This document shows, one piece after another, positions 11,489-23,508 of a stretch of DNA of 64,000 nucleotides. Source of the stretch: Allacma fusca (Eukaryota; Arthropoda; Collembola; Symphypleona; Sminthuridae). The notes under the pieces are model-generated. The model saw only the letters and a program-made list of their open reading frames with translations, searched no databases and was not told where the DNA came from. Within the stretch, counting starts at the first letter, position 1. Every line of letters begins with the position of its first letter. The DNA lies in contig OX359245.1 of NCBI GenBank assembly GCA_947179485.1, positions 27,329,067-27,393,066 of the forward strand, given 5' to 3'. Both the position numbers and the translations under genes were made by a program.

Positions 11489-14400
11489 CCTTAAAATTTC
11501 CCCCCCCCCTTTACTATAATTTCTCAAAACGTTTACCCGTTTGTCTAAATTTTTACCCGGTTTATCCAATTTCTGGATTTCCTTCCGTTTTTCTATTATG
11601 AATCAAAACGTGTACTGGTCTTATCAAATTTCTCAATTTTTATCCGTTTTGCGTACTATTTCCCCAAAATGTCCTGATTATTCTCAAAATTATTGCCTAC
11701 TGGACAACGCTTACCCCCAAAATTTTAGCCACTTTGGCCCAGTTTGCCTCAAATAATTTTAAACACCTTGCCCTGTATTTTCCAAAGTGTTTACCAATTT
11801 TACCCAATACTTCCCAAATTATATCGGTTTGCCCAATAGGTCCTGAAAGCAAAAAAAAATACTATGGCTTCAAATTATATAAAAAAATATACCATCTTCA
11901 TCATTTGTTGCTTGTGAAATAATTTACCAGGTATTTCCCCATTTTGGCAGAACTCCTGGAAATCTAAGGAACAAAAATTGTGCACGAATTTTGGGATGTT
12001 TCTTTGAATAAATTAAAGTAGATATTTTTAGAGCAAATTATGAAAAGTAAATCTGATGGAAATTTTGAGGTAGTAAGGTTTAAGAATTAATTTAGTATTG
12101 TAGAAATGAAAAATTTGCTTCAAATATAGCCAGAAACACGGGTTTATGTTTGGGTACGTGCCGTGCCATCTATTACCAGAAAATCTAAACAATTCCAAAA
12201 CCCTTATTTTATTTTTCCGGGTGTCTTAACGCCGGAAATAATTTTGTTGAGCGAATACAATTTTATTTAAAATTTTTGAAACTTGAAATTTTTGACAAAA
12301 TATTTAGGGAATTTTTAAAATTTACATTAAAATGTTTTTGTAGATTAAGGCCAGAATTGTACAGCTAGTTTCAAAGCAGGAGCTCAGACGTGATTTCTCA
12401 GTTGCTTGCTAACGGGAGTTCCTGGACAACTCCATCCGCCATCTCTTGCCCTAAAATCCAAATATTTACATTGAAGCTCTACACAAACTACTCGCTCCTT
12501 GCTACAGAATCCCATCCGCCATCTATTAGCCTGAAAAGAGAAAATCTGTGAAAATGTATTTCTCCATTGAATTTCTTCTGTCGAAATAATTTTTTGTTTT
12601 GTTAAATAACGGAACATTTTTCAATTACATAAAAAAATATTCAGTAAAATTTGATGATAAATTTTATGTACTACAAATTTTTACCCTCAAATTTTGTTTT
12701 CAGTTTGAACCACAAGTTTAAAATATTTTGTTCCTATTTCTTTGAAATGAGCTTCCACATGTAAATATTTCCCTCTCAAATGCATGTTAAGAAGCCCTAT
12801 TTAAATTTTAAGAGGGGATTTGATTAACCCTGACATATTTGACTGAAAAATATTTATGGTGGTTTAATCAACCCCCAATGAATACTTATTTTAAAGGGGA
12901 TTTGCATTCAAATGAAGGAGCAAGTTTAGAGATGGACTATATTTTTATGAGCGTAAGCTAAGGGATATTATTCAGGATAAATGAGGATTAGCATTGAAAC
13001 TTATAATTATATACGAGGGCGCAAATTATTATTCGGGATCCACACGAAGGACTCGCACCTGGACTTTTTAATCCGTCGCTTCCCCATTGACTCTCCGCTA
13101 ACCACGTATTATTTATGTGCAGGGAATGGAATGCTTTTGTAATGAGGAGTCCCTCCGAAGCAAAAGTCAAAAGAGATGCGAAAGCCTGTAATAAAATCCA
13201 ATGCCGCTCCTCCTGACGTGACTAACAACCCTCGTTGTTGTTGTTCTTGATGCACTTCCCTCTTTATCATTGTAATACGATTTACAGTCTACCCTGCGCT
13301 AAAAGGCGTCCCACAGAAAAAATATATTTCGGGTAAAATTTTTCTGGAAAATATTTTACCCCAAATAGAAATTTTACCATTCCTACAATGTCCCAGGGAA
13401 AATAGGGGCAAATAATTTTCGCACAACTTGCAATGAATTATTAAACATTTTTCGTTAAATTTTGATACTTGGACTAAAATTTTTCCTACTAATACGGGAA
13501 GTTTTCATGGTCGTTTTTATATATGCGATGGGAATCCATAAATTTCAAAATTTTCAGGAATAAAATATTTTCAGCCTGTTTTTGTTCAAATTGTCCGTAT
13601 TTGCTTCTCGAGACTAAATTTTATTCCATGGGTTGATGCAGATTTGAAAATTTTAAGAAATATTTGGGGAAGACCTGGCGTCATTTTAATGTCAAAATTT
13701 TTATTTGGTTGGGAATGTTATTATTGCTCTTTGCAAACATGGTGTTCGTATTTAAGGGGGAAATTTAGGGAACATTGGGATTGTCCTTGTATTGGGAGTG
13801 CACGCTACGTGTTTTATGGCTCTCTGTACTAATGTCAAAGAATAGGGGAAGTGAAAAGCAGAGATTTTGACAGTGCCAGAGGTTGGAGGAAGAAGGTAAA
13901 ATTTTGGAACGCAAGTGACCCTATATGAAAAAGCATGTCCTCTCATTATTAGTCTCCACGGGAGCGTTGCATAGATGAGGACAAAGTACGCACCTACTAT
14001 TATTATGACGGGCTGGACCACATTTCATAAGCTGACCATTATTACCTTCCCCAGGAGCCCACAATGGACAACAATACCAACTTTATGAGACTTCCCTCAG
14101 CAGTCGGATTTGTAAACCAGCAGTGCCTGACAATCGGCATGCTGGCATGTGACCACAACGCCAGTTCCATATTTTTTGGGGAAGGTTTTCCCTTTAAACG
14201 GAAACACAATATTGGAAGATATGATTGGGGCTCTATTTTTAATTGCATATTGCGAGCACCAGTTGAATCAAATATCTTTTGTCTAAAATATATAAGGGAA
14301 CTTAATTTTTTGAATACAGTTTTTATACAATTTAAAAGACTAAAAAACATCCAAAATTTTAAAAAGGCTAAAAATTTATGGAAAATATGTTTTAACGGGA

Positions 14401-17400
14401 AGAGAACTTCTGCTCAGAAACTGATACACAAAATTTGTGAAAACTAACCTGAAATTTGTAAAACTTTCTGCCTATGCTTTACACACTGAAAGTTTTAGGA
14501 AATTTATGCACAAAGTAAGAAGAAAATTTCAATCAATGGTTTTACGAACATTTCAACACCAAACTTTTAGAAAATGTTCGCACAAAATTACAAAAAAATT
14601 TAAATAAAAAATTGTAAGAACATTTCAACCCCAAATTTTGGGAACATTTGACCCCTAAATTTTAATAATAATTCATCAAAAAAATTTAAGAAAATTTTAC
14701 CCATAAATGGAGAAAAACACCCTAAACTGGACAGAAATGCTAACCCTAACTGTATTCTAAAATGTATTCCTGAGTTTTAAGAAAATTTGGAGCCCAAATT
14801 CGATAAAACGTTTAACCCCAAATTTGAAGAAAATTTTAACCCCAAAATGGACGAAAATGTTAACCCGAAATTTGAATAAATAACCATAGATCTGAAAAAA
14901 AATTAACTTCAAATCGAAAAGAAATCGCATCCTGAATTCCAACAAATTTCAGCCATACATTTGATGAAACAAGTTACACAAATTTTGAGAAAATTTTCCA
15001 ATAAAAATTGGAGGATACTTTCTACTCAAATGGGAATAAAATATAGATATGCTACGATGAAAATATCGCAATTTAAAATGAATTTAGACAACAGCGACGG
15101 AATTGAGCAAATTAACGCACCATAGAAAATACTTATTAAATATTATAAACAAAACCCTAAAATATCATTATGATGCCTCAAACTTTGCCTATACACATAA
15201 AGCTATATCAGCGTAACTGACGCATACAAAGATAAAATTTCGGTCAGAAACTAATAATTTTCCCTCGTTTCATTAAACCGTAATTCCAATCATAAATCTA
15301 AATTTTAATACCCCTTGGAAAAAATGTCTCCCAAATAGCGCACGAGGATAAAATTTGGACTTAAGAGGGAAAATGGGACTCGAATCGTAGGAAAACATAT
15401 AAAGCCACTTCTCCAGCTTGTTACTGTTGTCATCCCTTGTTAATCCACTTGGGTCATAAGCGGGTCCTCTCACTTTATCATTTTGACACGTATGTTCGTT
15501 TTGACACATATTTATAATCCAAATCCTTCCAATGATACTCATATGCCAAGCAAAGGCTAATCATATGAAAGCTAATGTGCGCACTGCCAGCTGACAAGGC
15601 TCAAGTGCGGTTTTCACTTTTATCTTCATTGACGAGGTTTGGGGCTGATTGAAACTACCCTCAAAATGAATGCTGCCTTTGGTGGAACCAATACATAAAC
15701 AAGGACCTACAAAACCTATCCTTCCGTCCCTTCCCGCAACCTCAGATTTTCCTTCTCCGCTCTCAAAATTTTTATACAAAATTTGTTCAAAATTATTCCC
15801 TCCAAATTTATGGGAAAATTCGGACCCCAAAAGTTTGTAGATTCATAAAACCCCATTTATTTATCTGCTTTAACTTTTATAAAAACTTTCAACAAAATTT
15901 GAAGCAAAATTTTCCCAAAATACAGCAACCGACAATTTTCTAAAATTTTCTCAAATTATTTTCCCTGTCCCAAAATTTTTTTACATTCTTTTTTACGTTT
16001 TGAATCCCTGTGACCAGAAATTCCGATAGTACTCATAAAAACATGCGGAGTAAAATTTTAAACAAAATACGAATATTTTGACAAATTCAAATGTATAGGC
16101 AATTTTGGGGTGCAGTAGAAGATTTCCAAGTACCCTACGCATATGAAGACTGTGCGTAAAAATTTGACTCCAGATGTTTATATATATGCTCGCGTATCAA
16201 TGCACAAAGGCATAGAACATTTTAAGGGTGTACTTATGCAAGAGCGTAATGTAATGCATATTGTATGGGGCAAATGTTAATGTTATATGCTCCAAGCTAC
16301 AGGCAATAATGGCGTAAAGAGGTTTATTGTGTCAAGTACACCAGGGTTGGATTGAAAAGGGCAAAAAGCTGGAAACCCCTTGGAGTCGGGAAAAACAGGC
16401 GTCGTGAGTACTCCTGGCCACATGGACACATGCAAGTTGTAGTAATAATAATAACAGCCCTTAATTCATACGAGCCACTCTCATTGTCAGTTGTGTGAGC
16501 CGTCTGCCTTTTGTCCATTTCTTTTTCCTCCGCCGGATCACTTGTGACGTTGTAACATGTGCCAGCTCATAAATGCTTATTTTCGTCGAGACCTCCTCCC
16601 CATTCACACATTTTAGCTTGTTATGCCTCAGCAAATTTTTACGCTCGGTTTTTTCCTCTCTCTCCACTAACCCAATATAAATGCACTCAATTTGTTCTCA
16701 ACTTTTCGATCCTTTTATGCACCAAATATTCCCTCAAGTTGTGCAGTTCTGTTTGTCCCTAAAAAAACCGCCGTACATCCAATTAGCCACGTAGGATTGC
16801 AAGTATCTGGTCTAAATTTTTTATACAAAATTGAGCGGATCCATTAACCTTGGAAAAAATTTACGTTGCGGATTTGATCCCGTTGTTGTTAACTGCAGAA
16901 TATCCTTCAGGCAAAAAATGCTTTCAGAATATGCAGACTTTCGTTAAAATTTGCTTTCCATAAAATTTTCTTAAAAATTGGATTCCTTCAAAAATTCCTT
17001 TGATTCAGAAAAATTTTACTCACAAATTTTGCCCTATTTATTTTCAGCTTACAAAGGGAATTGTTCCTGGAGTGAGCCAGATCAAAAAATTCCAGTATTT
17101 TATGTGAATTGAAAATTTTGGGGCAAAAATAATCGGGAAAATATTTTCTTACTATTTAATGCTGGCGAAAATGTTTCAGTATTTGAAAACACTCCAATGT
17201 GTTTCTTGCAAATGTGTTTTTTATCAAATGTTTTCATGTAAAATGTTTGTAGGCGCGTAAAATTTTATGTTTTCAAATATTTTGAGGTTTCTTGGAAAAT
17301 TTGATCAACAGTTTGAATAAATTTGGGCAAAATTAAGGGAAAATTTTAAAGGAATCAAATTTTAATACATTGGAATGAGAAATTTGATGGAAATACAAAT

Positions 17401-17983
17401 TTAGGGTTTTGGATAAAAAGGAATGGTTAAAATGGGCGGGGAATCTCCGTCAAATGAATTGACCCTTACGGAGTTCCAGCAATTGTGACAAAGCGGGCTG
17501 AAAATTTCCTGTCCTTTTGTGAATTTATTGGACGTGTAATTGAGTCAGCGTGCCAGTCATGGGCTGGAAAGGAGAGCGTGTGTCTGGACTTAACAAATTT
17601 TCCACAAATTGGGAATAATAGGGGGTCGGGCCATTATGGACGGTAGGGGAATGAAATAATGAAAGTTGATGTAATTGCGAAACATTTTCTACTGCATTGA
17701 GATAAATGGGGGTTTGGGGACTCATCCCATGACTGTTAAGTGGTGACTGTATCTTTGGTAGGAAAAATTTAGTTCAGGTCATTTAATTTCTGTGAAGTAA
17801 ACGGAGAGGGAAAAAATTAACAAGAAAATTTATTTTCCAAGGCACAAAGAGCAATACAATCAAAAGCAGGGGAGAGTGGCGTCTCAATTGATTGAGTATT
17901 CCGCTCCAATAGCCGTGCTATTGAACCTGACACCGTCATCTTCACGTATATTTTCTCTTGAGTTGCAAACCCCAGTGAATTTG

Positions 17984-18021
17984 CATAAAAGAGCGGAGGA
18001 GTGGAGATTATGCTATTAGTC
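17984..18021 (+). promoter_or_regulatory. Core promoter (TATA-like plus initiator) of the His-rich gene
   Basis: CATAAAAG at 17984-17991 lies 32 bp upstream of TTAGTC (18016-18021), which resembles an arthropod initiator, and the ATG follows at 18026. Spacing fits a TATA/Inr promoter with a very short 5' UTR. Inferred from sequence only. Confidence 0.45.
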
Positions 18022-18025
18022 AAAG

Positions 18026-19948
18026 ATGAGCTACCGATTTGTGTTGATTGTTCCTTTGCTTGTGTGCTCTTTAGCACGAGGGGCTGACGTGAAGAAGGAG
18101 GCGGACAAAAATCCCGCTGACAGTTACAAAGGTGTTGTGAGAGTTCCGAAGCAAGTGGGATCCAATCCCGGAGGTAAATTTCCACATCAAATTTATTTCT
18201 TACACATATTTTTGACCAGATTTTTGTTCCCTAAATTCTCCGTAATTTCCTTTAAATTTTACACCAAATGTTTAGAAATTTTGCAACAATTTTAATAAAA
18301 ATTTGGAAACATTCAAAATGAAAAAAAATTCTCTCAAAATACAAAAATGTACTTGCAAAAAACTTCCCCTTAAATTTTTAGTAAGTTTGCAAAGATTTCG
18401 ACAAAAATTTTAAAGAATTTTTCTCACAAAATATGAAAACACTTGTTTGATTAATTTGTACCCTTAAATTTTGAGAAAGTTGACAAAATTTGCGAGTTCT
18501 AATATGCATGGTGTGGTTTTCATGGGCAAATAACAGATATTTTTATAATTTTTCAGGAAATGTCCAAACCGACAAGGATCACGAGCAGTCCGGCACCCAC
18601 TTTGGACATCATGGACATGGTCATGGTTTTGGTCACCATGGGGGTCACGGTCATCACGGATTAGGACATGGACACTACGGCGATAGCAAATATTTCCAGT
18701 AAAATTTTATGCCTGATTGTACTCTTGCATATTGGTATTTTGCAGATTTGTTTTTATTTATTTGGCAAAATTTTATTCCAAATTGGGAAATTTTTTTGCA
18801 AAACATTTTCAATAATTTGGTATGAAATGCTGGAAAACAAATTTCCTGCGAACAATATTTATTTTGTATTTGATTCTTTTGAACTTTTGTTTGAGAAAAT
18901 TTGGGAAAATTTTTCCCTGGTGGAATTGTATTTAATGGTTTAACGGGATTGGATTTTTAAGACATTTGGACCTTTACAAGAAAATTATAAGCCCAACACA
19001 GTATGAGATTGCTTGGATAGAGGAAACCCCCTGGAAGACGGAAATGAGGGTGGAGAGAGTAGATGGGAATACGAAACAGGGCCAGGTAACTTTTCAAAAT
19101 TTCCCACTAATATGGATTCTATTTGTAAATTTTAGATACGCCCATAATCCTCACTACGGAGAGTACGAGTATGGATACAGGCGGGGCAACGATTACCACT
19201 TCCAAGAGCGGTATGAGCGTGCTCACGGATGGAACTTTAAGACCAAAGTAATTTTTTACTTCTTCAATTTCCCATAGAACCCCCAAATTTTACAAATTTA
19301 AAATCCCTCCTGGAAAAATACTTTTTTCTTGCCCCGCCAGACTCTCTTAAGCTAGTTTTTTGTAAGAAAATTTTCTAAAAAATTTTTTATTTCAATAGGT
19401 CAAGTGGGGAGATAAGTACGCTGGATACGGAGAGCACTACTGGTAAGGGAAATCAAATTCAGGAACAAACTATAAAATTTTCGAAAAATAATTACAATAT
19501 TTTTTTCTCTTTAGGGATTACAACCATGCCGATAAGGGTCACGATCACGGACATGTAAGAAATTTTCCTGCAAATTTTCCTGGTACTTTTTGGTAAAATG
19601 TTTAGAAAATTTCTAAAAATTTTCCTGAATTTTTAGGGCGGCGGCGGTGGTGGAGGAGGCGGTGGCGGCGGTCACGGCGGGTACGATGACGGTGGTCATG
19701 GACATTACAGTGAGAACGTTCCAAGTTACGAGAAAACTCCTGGCAATAAAGTCCCTAATAAGCGTCAGAGCCAATCTGAGGTCCAGCAGGAAGTAAAGGG
19801 CGAGTCGGAAGTGACGATGCCAAAACCGAGACTTACTCCAAGAATTCCGAAGACCACGGCTCAGCCCAGGTTGACCCTTAATCCGGTCAATGGTCAAGTC
19901 CGGGATGAGACCACTGGGAAAACCTATGTTTTAAAGCCAACGAATTAA
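18026..19948 (+). CDS. Secreted His/Gly-rich protein, six exons
   Basis: Gene model built from splice signals: exons 18026-18173, 18557-18698, 19136-19247, 19399-19442, 19515-19554 and 19637-19948. Every intron is GT-AG and the phases join without a break, giving 798 nt and 265 residues. The product starts with a clear signal peptide (RFVLIVPLLVCSLARGA), so it should be secreted. Exon 2 encodes a dense His-Gly region (HGHGHGFGHHGG), exon 3 a Tyr-rich segment, exon 6 begins with 12 consecutive Gly codons and ends in a basic Pro/Thr/Gln-rich tail. Such composition is seen in cuticle-associated and metal-binding secreted proteins, but I recognise no named family. A stretch at 18962-19085 inside intron 2 looks exon-like but breaks the frame into exon 3. 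Promoter and polyadenylation signals flank the model. Confidence 0.8.
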
Positions 19949-20031
19949 ATTCACTTGTTTTCATTGTTTGTTCAAGTTTTTGTTGGACATGTTGTTACCT
20001 TTTGTTGAGAAATTGTTTTCGTACATGATTT

Positions 20032-20037
20032 AATAAA
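20032..20037 (+). terminator. Polyadenylation signal AATAAA of the His-rich gene
   Basis: Canonical AATAAA 84 bp after the stop codon at 19948, in an AT-rich tail; fits the 3' end of the six-exon gene. Confidence 0.7.
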
Positions 20038-20389
20038 GTACAGTTTTCATGACATTTACCGTATTTGATTCGCTTTTTGGGCATGTTGTTGAGTATAACC
20101 GTTTTTGAGCGTTTTGAGAATTTCGTTTTGAAGAGTGCATGTGATTTAAAGCGTATAATCAAGATAGTTGTGGTTATAGAATGTTTATTTTATTATAGAA
20201 TATTTATATATTTAAAAAATATTTGATTGCCCCAGTTTGTAGCAAATTTAATAATTCGATGTATCTTCAGCCCGTGGTGTGGAGATAGATTGCGTAGAAC
20301 CATACCTTAAAAACTAAGCCAGGATGTACAGCATACGTCATCTAGTATTACATTTTACATGTTTTCGTGTTAGTAAATTTTTGAGGGAT

Positions 20390-20398
20390 AGATGGCGC
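20390..20398 (+). promoter_or_regulatory. CTCF-core-like motif
   Basis: AGATGGCGC matches the core of the CTCF recognition sequence conserved in arthropods. One short motif is weak evidence. Confidence 0.2.
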
Positions 20399-20481
20399 AA
20401 AAATTTTATGTATAACAGTAGGAGCTGCAAATTCCGTGCGGAATTCAAAAACATGTTAAAAATTGGCGGAAAATTTTAAAA

Positions 20482-21360
20482 TACAGTGAATTTCCCATAT
20501 AGTGGTTTCCTCTTAGATGGCATTCCCTCTTTAGTGGCATCAAAAAACCCTCCCTAGAGGTTTGCAATGTTAAAGGTATACAGTATAGTGGCACCCGCTA
20601 TAATGGTATTCCCTCTATAATGGCACTATTAGGTGTTACTGTGGCTCATACAATGCAAAATTATAATGGCAGTTGGCATAAAATTAGCTAGATAATGGCT
20701 ACAAAAGTATAACATGATGTTATAAAACGTGCGAGCGGTTAATAATGCTTATGTCGGTTGGTTCAATTTTAATTTCAAATATTAATACAGTTTGATTATT
20801 ATTGTGGTTTACTGACGCCCTGGTATGATTAGCTGGATTTACGGCATATGATCCGTGACTTAAGTTAAAACGAACAGTTATAACACAAATCATTGCCATC
20901 TTTGCCTTGGCTCACTTCTAATAAGTTTCAATTCGTGCTGGTTTTTTTAAATAAATTGAATTATTATATTGAAGATTTAAAATGACATTAAACAGACAGT
21001 CAAGAAAACCCTCATTGGGAAAAAGAGTACTCAGTGGAAGTAATTGCCATTGCCATAATTCCAGGATTTTGGTTTCTGGAATGGTGACATTGCAGTCGAA
21101 AAGTTTGCTACGACTAATATTATTAATAGTATGAGGAAACCTAAAGTTACTGAACATCTTAAACTCAATGAAGCTTAGCATACCTCATAATTTTGAGTAT
21201 TCTGTAAAAATAAATAAATTTATAAATGCATTTAGTTACAGTTATTGTCTAAAAACATTAATAGTATATAATTAACCATTAGTAACATATAGTGGCATCC
21301 CTATATAGTGGCAGGAATTTGTCACTCCCTTGGAAACCACTATATAGGAAATTCACTGTA
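20482..21360. mobile_element. MITE, Tc1/mariner (pogo-like) type
   Basis: An 875-bp element (20484-21358) with terminal inverted repeats: CAGTGAATTTCCCATATAGT on the left and its near reverse complement ending ATTCACTG on the right, extended by GTGG(T/A)TTCC. It is flanked by TA on both sides (20482-20483, 21359-21360), the target duplication of Tc1/mariner elements; CAGT termini suit the pogo/Tigger branch. Subterminal TATAGTGGCA motifs recur inside both ends. A short open frame at 20918-21181 (minus) has no motif I can assign, so the element is treated as non-autonomous. Confidence 0.75.
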
Positions 21361-22065
21361 CATTTAAAAACTTGTATTTAACAAAATTTACCCCAATACA
21401 ATATGAATCTTCAAAATTTTTGAGAAAGAACATAAGCAGAAGAAGAAAGCCCATTTCATGCATGCGCAGTAAATTGCCAGATATATTTATTTAACACCTT
21501 TAATATAAGTAATAATTACTCAAGTCCACTCTTGTTTTGCGGGAAAATTAAAACGCACAAGAGACTATTTTTTAAAGAGTCAATAGTCAACGTCGAACGT
21601 ACATACAATCCGTAAATCCAATCCAACCAAGTGACTGAAGACAGCCAGCAAGTTCGCAACCCCTTATAAATTTGAATTTTGCCGCAAATATCGTGATGAA
21701 AACTACCCTTAAACTGTGCCAGCTCCCGGATTTTTTGCATACCCAAAAACTTGGCAAAAAAAATTTAAATGGGCTGACAATTCTTATTTCTTATTATTCT
21801 TCAAATTTGTTAACTTCAAACATTTCTATTATAAAATTCCACTAGTTCAAAACCCACTCGTTGTATTAATAAGGTGCAGAGTAATCCCAGTTTGATTTTG
21901 CCAATTTAATTCATTTAATTCTCTTTTTGAACTAACCTGCACAACAAAGTTTCAATTTAAATCTGGTCTGTCGACCACCTGAAAATTTAATTTCGCAAGC
22001 AAATTGAACTTATTTCATTAAAAGGATCACAAACGACAGTAATTTTTGGAGTGAAATTCGATATA

Positions 22066-23508
22066 CTAATCGGATTTGACGGTTCGCGGGGCGGGTCGCA
22101 AGTATGTCTTGCGGAAGAACTGAATAAACAAGTAGGCAAAGATTGGAATTATAATCCCGGACAGGTAAACGACGTTAATGTTCCTTTTGCACGGACGCCC
22201 CATAGCTTTACAAATTTAAGGTTTCATATTATTAGTCCCTTGAATTTAATTTGGCCAGGAATTTGTAACCAAGGATTTAAATGTTTTTTCACAATATACA
22301 TAAATACAAGCCAAAAGTTTAAATACAGATATATCAGTTAATGTTTCCGAACAAAATTCAAATAAAATGTATCCATTTAAAAAATAATGTCTCCTAAACG
22401 TTCAAGGACACAATTTATGATACTAATTGTAAGTAAATGTAAAGGTTATTATTGTTTTACCCATGAAATAAACGGATGAAAAGTTGATATAAATGACCAT
22501 AAACATCTGAATGATTTGAAGTGTTGTTAGAGACTTTGCAAATCTTTTGGGAATTTTCACCTTCAAAGCCTGCAAGTAAAAAAAAAATATACAAATAAAA
22601 AAAATGTACCAAATATTAAAAAATAAAATGCTGGATTTTTAATCAAAATTTTTTTTGTTATCACGATTTACCTTCAAAGCATAGTACGAATACATAATGG
22701 AATGAATGAATGTGTTGATTACAAATACACGCCCCAGGGCATCGTAATGTTCCATCGCAAGCCAAGTCAGTAATAAAGTAGTGACATGATGGAACCTGGG
22801 AAATTTCCATAAAAATCACAAAACGCTACAACAAGTGAACAATACATAAACATTGTTCAATACATTAAATTTTGAAAGACCCCTTATGTACCAGTGCAAT
22901 GTTATGAGCTTCTGCTTCCTTAAAACGATAAAAGCAGTGTCCCCAAATTCCACAAGTTTGGACAAAACGAATAAATATGCCCAAAAAGAGGTAGCGTAAT
23001 TGTGGGGTGTCCTACAAAAAAAGATGAGAAAATTAAAGTGTCATAAAAAAACCAAATATAAATTAAAACAAAAATATTTTATCAATGCAGAAAATGTTTT
23101 ATTCTTTTCCTCCAAGGAAAGAAAAACATGTGATATTCGTGGTCTTAAATCAGAGTAAAAATTAAAATTATCACGTCACCCCACGCAAATGGTTTTATAT
23201 GTCCCTTCCGGGCTCGAGAGTGTATATAAAATCTCCGGAGTTCCTCGTATCGTCGAGATGATGGAAAATATTGCGAGACCCGCATTCCAAAAAAAGAGCG
23301 GGTACTTTAAAACGTACGCGGGTCTATTTTTCATCCACTTCTGCCCGAAATACACGAGGAATAAGTAGATTCCAATTGATAAGTACATGTAATTCCTGTA
23401 CACTGCTGTCTGATCAATGGCCCAAGCCACATCGTAAACTTCAAAATCATACGCAGTAATATACCCCGAGGTTTTTTCCATTGCTTTAACAACTTCGGCC
23501 GTCTCCAT
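22066..23508 (-). CDS. ELOVL6-type fatty-acid elongase, copy 1 (frameshifted, possible pseudogene)
   Basis: Very-long-chain fatty-acid elongase (3-ketoacyl-CoA synthase of the ER membrane). Exons on the minus strand: 23508-23180, 23011-22892, 22796-22672, 22569-22461, 22205-22066, all GT-AG. Exon 1 has [19 protein letters not shown], exon 2 [19 protein letters not shown] followed by LRKQ, and the HxxHH catalytic box (HWFHH) spans exons 2-3; exon 5 carries the last membrane segments. The layout matches copy 2 at 62044-63437 exon for exon. Exon 3 here is 125 nt against 124 in copy 2: an extra base in the GAT-GGCC-CTG region near 22740 breaks the frame after the Tyr-Asp pair. Either the gene is a recent pseudogene or the assembly has an indel error. 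Without that base the gene would encode 273 residues. Confidence 0.8.

Larger units (their letters stand above)
6432..18025. other. Large AT-rich region without a recognised gene
   Basis: About 11.6 kb of AT-rich DNA. I checked the open frames (for example 6442-6780 minus, 7588-7956 plus, 14064-14447 plus, 17817-18185 minus) and found no domain motif, credible exon chain or consistent composition. It holds minisatellites at 8585-8830 and 11371-11488 and GA/CT tracts near 11080-11105. Part of it is presumably the promoter of the Toll gene (6.4-7 kb) and of the His-rich gene (just upstream of 18026). Unrecognised exons of a lineage-specific gene cannot be excluded. Confidence 0.55.

Noticed and set aside
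12430..12535. Direct repeat CATCCGCCATCT at two places about 80 bp apart
   Set aside because: Only two short copies; no element boundaries or gene context, so no call is made.
18962..19085. Exon-like stretch in intron 2 of the His-rich gene, with a good donor (GTAAC)
   Set aside because: No acceptor gives a phase that reads on into exon 3; every choice creates a stop. Could be an alternative terminal exon, but nothing supports that.
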